DNA of 64,000 nucleotides, taken from the NCBI GenBank assembly GCA_028868695.1, contig JAGWTZ010000008.1:1-64000 (forward strand), read 5' to 3'. Made by a program: the position numbers and the translations under genes. The notes beneath the pieces are model-generated. The model saw nothing but the letters and a program-made list of their open reading frames with translations, had not been told where the DNA came from and did not search any database. This stretch comes from Alphaproteobacteria bacterium. Lineage in GTDB: Bacteria; Pseudomonadota; Alphaproteobacteria; Rhizobiales; Aestuariivirgaceae. Of this stretch, positions 63,779 through 64,000 are shown piece by piece. Position 1 is the stretch's first letter. Each line of letters begins with the position of its first letter.

Positions 63779-63949
63779 ATGACTGAGAAAACCCTTCCCG
63801 AAGCGGCCCGGCGGGCGCTTGCCGAAGCCGAGGAACGGCGCAAGAAAGCTGCCGCCAAACCGCTGCCGCCGGAACAGGGCGGCCCCAATGGGCCGGAGCC
63901 CACGCGCTTTGGCGATTGGGAGCGCAAGGGCATCGCCTCCGATTTCTAG
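63779..63949 (+). CDS. DUF1674 protein (succinate dehydrogenase assembly factor 4-like)
   Basis: A 56-residue basic helix followed by the conserved tail GGPNGPEPTRFGDWERKGIASDF, split here by position (about 34-56). DUF1674 matches the C-terminal motif of SDHAF4, which helps assemble succinate dehydrogenase. Too short for many gene finders. Promoter spacing implies a leaderless transcript. Its stop overlaps the end of a convergent minus-strand gene. Confidence 0.85.
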   Translation: MTEKTLPEAARRALAEAEERRKKAAAKPLPPEQGGPNGPEPTRFGDWERKGIASDF

Positions 63950-64000
63950 AAGCCCAGCTGCGCCCTGATGCGGGCCGGGGTAAAGCCTTCGGCGCGCAGC
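63946..64000 (-). CDS. C-terminal end of an unidentified minus-strand gene (cut by window end)
   Basis: On the minus strand an open frame enters from the right edge and ends at a TAG (63946-63948), giving the visible tail LRAEGFTPARIRAQLGF. Only 17 codons are available, too few to identify the family. The convergent stop overlap with the DUF1674 gene and absence of other signals are the only support. Confidence 0.35.
   Translation of the reverse strand, partial: LRAEGFTPARIRAQLGF

Overview
The window is 64 kb of high-GC chromosome from an alphaproteobacterium, most likely a member of Hyphomicrobiales (Rhizobiales). The genus cannot be fixed by reading alone. Pointers to this group are the gene order maf-[oriC]-hemE-hemJ-rho-mnmE-mnmG-rsmG-parA-parB-holA, an MmcB-type DNA repair protein, an OlsB-type ornithine acyltransferase, a SecB with an N-terminal extension, a GTTC-N7-GTTC LexA box, a TTAA-N7-TTAA CtrA box, and pho/pst and glnD/glnK/amt sets of alphaproteobacterial form. 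Almost all of it is core, densely packed coding sequence with many 1-8 bp gene overlaps. I see no insertion sequence, prophage, CRISPR array, rRNA operon or toxin-antitoxin locus.

Layout. 1-12.8 kb: end of mmcB, comM behind a LexA box, an orphan hybrid histidine kinase, olsB behind a Pho box, mutS-glnD, murJ-trpS. 12.9-19.2 kb: a bifunctional class A penicillin-binding protein, a divergent sugar-acid pair (UxaA-type dehydratase and a lactonase-like amidohydrolase), and pckA with a dyad-symmetric upstream region. 19.2-26.9 kb: ahcY, an overlapping operon tim44-like/mltA/smr/xre, divergent secB, then dnaQ/coaE/aroE/maf on the minus strand. 26.86-27.16 kb: the longest gene-free stretch, read here as the replication origin (two DnaA boxes, a perfect IHF site, a GANTC site and an AT-rich block). 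27.2-35.7 kb: hemE, hemJ, rho, mnmE, mnmG, rsmG, parA and parB, all pointing away from the origin, with three parS-like sites between 31.36 and 33.44 kb and a CtrA box. 35.7-46.4 kb: holA-lptE-leuS, a YggS-like protein, an L,D-transpeptidase, a CenR/OtpR-like regulator with a cyclic-nucleotide-binding partner, xth, lolA, ftsK. 46.5-52.6 kb: amt and glnK, a UbiH-type hydroxylase, and a coupled operon of a thioredoxin-TPR protein, a Lon-N domain protein, a Trm112-like protein and a DUF971 protein, plus a ProX-type editing enzyme. 52.7-60 kb: tRNA-Gly(GCC) and the phosphate regulon phoR-pstS-pstC-pstA-pstB-phoU-phoB. 60-64 kb: a lipoprotein and an orphan LivH-type permease divergent from a CGNR zinc-finger regulator, purH, and a small DUF1674 gene.

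How the parts connect: origin function and segregation (oriC, parS, ParAB, FtsK, CtrA box); phosphate stress (PhoR/PhoB, Pst, and olsB under a probable Pho box); nitrogen sensing (GlnD uridylylates GlnK, which gates Amt); envelope building (MurJ, PBP1a, MltA, LptE, LolA, L,D-transpeptidase, CenR-like regulator); DNA repair (MmcB, MutS, Xth, LexA-boxed comM). The least explained pieces are several palindromic operators without an assigned regulator (upstream of ahcY, pckA and the CGNR gene), a PhoR that appears to have lost its membrane anchor and begins right after a tRNA gene, and the orphan LivH-lipoprotein pair.
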